DNA of 64,000 nucleotides from Collinsella aerofaciens (GTDB lineage Bacteria; Actinomycetota; Coriobacteriia; Coriobacteriales; Coriobacteriaceae), in assembly GCF_028209885.1 (NCBI RefSeq), contig NZ_JAQLEM010000011.1, forward strand, positions 8,374-72,373, given 5' to 3'. Position numbers and translations under genes: made by a program. The notes beneath the pieces were generated by a model. It was not told the origin of the DNA, ran no database searches, and saw only the letters and a program-made list of their open reading frames with translations. Shown in pieces: positions 63,979 through 64,000 of this stretch. Every line of letters starts with the position of its first letter. The first letter of the stretch is position 1.

Positions 63979-64000
63979 GGTGTCTGCCACGGCAGACACC
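63979..64000 (+). terminator. Terminator stem after the acyltransferase gene, at the window edge
   Basis: GGTGTCTGCC (63979-63988) pairs perfectly with GGCAGACACC (63991-64000). Any downstream T-run is outside the window. Confidence 0.75.

Overview
The window looks like chromosome from a high-GC Gram-positive gut actinobacterium of the class Coriobacteriia, most probably Collinsella or a close relative. This is inferred from the dnaK-grpE-dnaJ-hspR order, a sortase-type surface protein ending in LPQSG and a charged tail, the multi-spanning membrane LuxR regulator typical of this class, and the mix of fermentation, hydrogenase-maturation and PTS genes. No rRNA, tRNA, CRISPR array or insertion-sequence transposase was recognised.

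Layout. 1-4.1 kb: heat-shock operon dnaK-grpE-dnaJ-hspR on the minus strand. 4.5-4.7 kb: a small 2[4Fe-4S] ferredoxin. 4.8-8.7 kb: de novo NAD operon nadA-nadB-nadC plus a 3H-domain repressor (niaR), with a perfect 19-bp palindrome lying over the predicted promoter. 9.2-15.8 kb: one very large cell-wall-anchored surface protein with two 460-residue tandem repeats. 16.1-18.1 kb: an AgrA/AgrC-like two-component pair. 18.1-19.2 kb: an unknown protein and thioredoxin.

19.3-28.4 kb is the most unusual block. It is a tight eight-gene minus-strand operon of visibly lower GC, with a divergent XRE regulator. It encodes a lid-less Hsp70, a membrane J-like/TPR protein whose HPD motif is lost, a GrpE-like exchange factor, an FtsK/EccC-like ATPase, a tail-anchored coiled-coil protein, a WXG100-like small protein, a membrane-anchored peptidoglycan amidase and a zinc-ribbon/YARHG membrane protein. 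I read it as a chaperone-coupled, type-VII-like export or envelope machine. It is the best candidate in the window for an undescribed system.

28.5-35.8 kb: an AAA/DUF4143 ATPase, then nickel/hydrogenase genes (82-residue His-rich protein, nikR, hypF, hypC, hypD, hypE). 35.9-41.2 kb: HAD phosphatase, lipoprotein, PTS EIIA, a Fic protein flanked by palindromes, and pyrE. 41.2-44.4 kb: magnesium P-type ATPase with a roughly 270-nt leader containing a 23-codon upstream ORF. 44.6-50.8 kb: membrane LuxR regulator, then a zinc-ribbon/SPFH gene cluster with a lipoprotein. 50.9-54.9 kb: a three-gene signalling operon. 55-64 kb: GH1 glycosidase, an ATPase islet between about 240-bp direct repeats, a DUF4867 protein, luxS, nucleoside hydrolase, ribokinase and an OatA-like acyltransferase.

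The intergenic DNA is rich in palindromic, REP-like elements. Several share nested stems or keep their fold while the bases change. The most striking is a structured element immediately downstream of both the 37-kb lipoprotein gene and pyrE, with compensatory changes in its stems.
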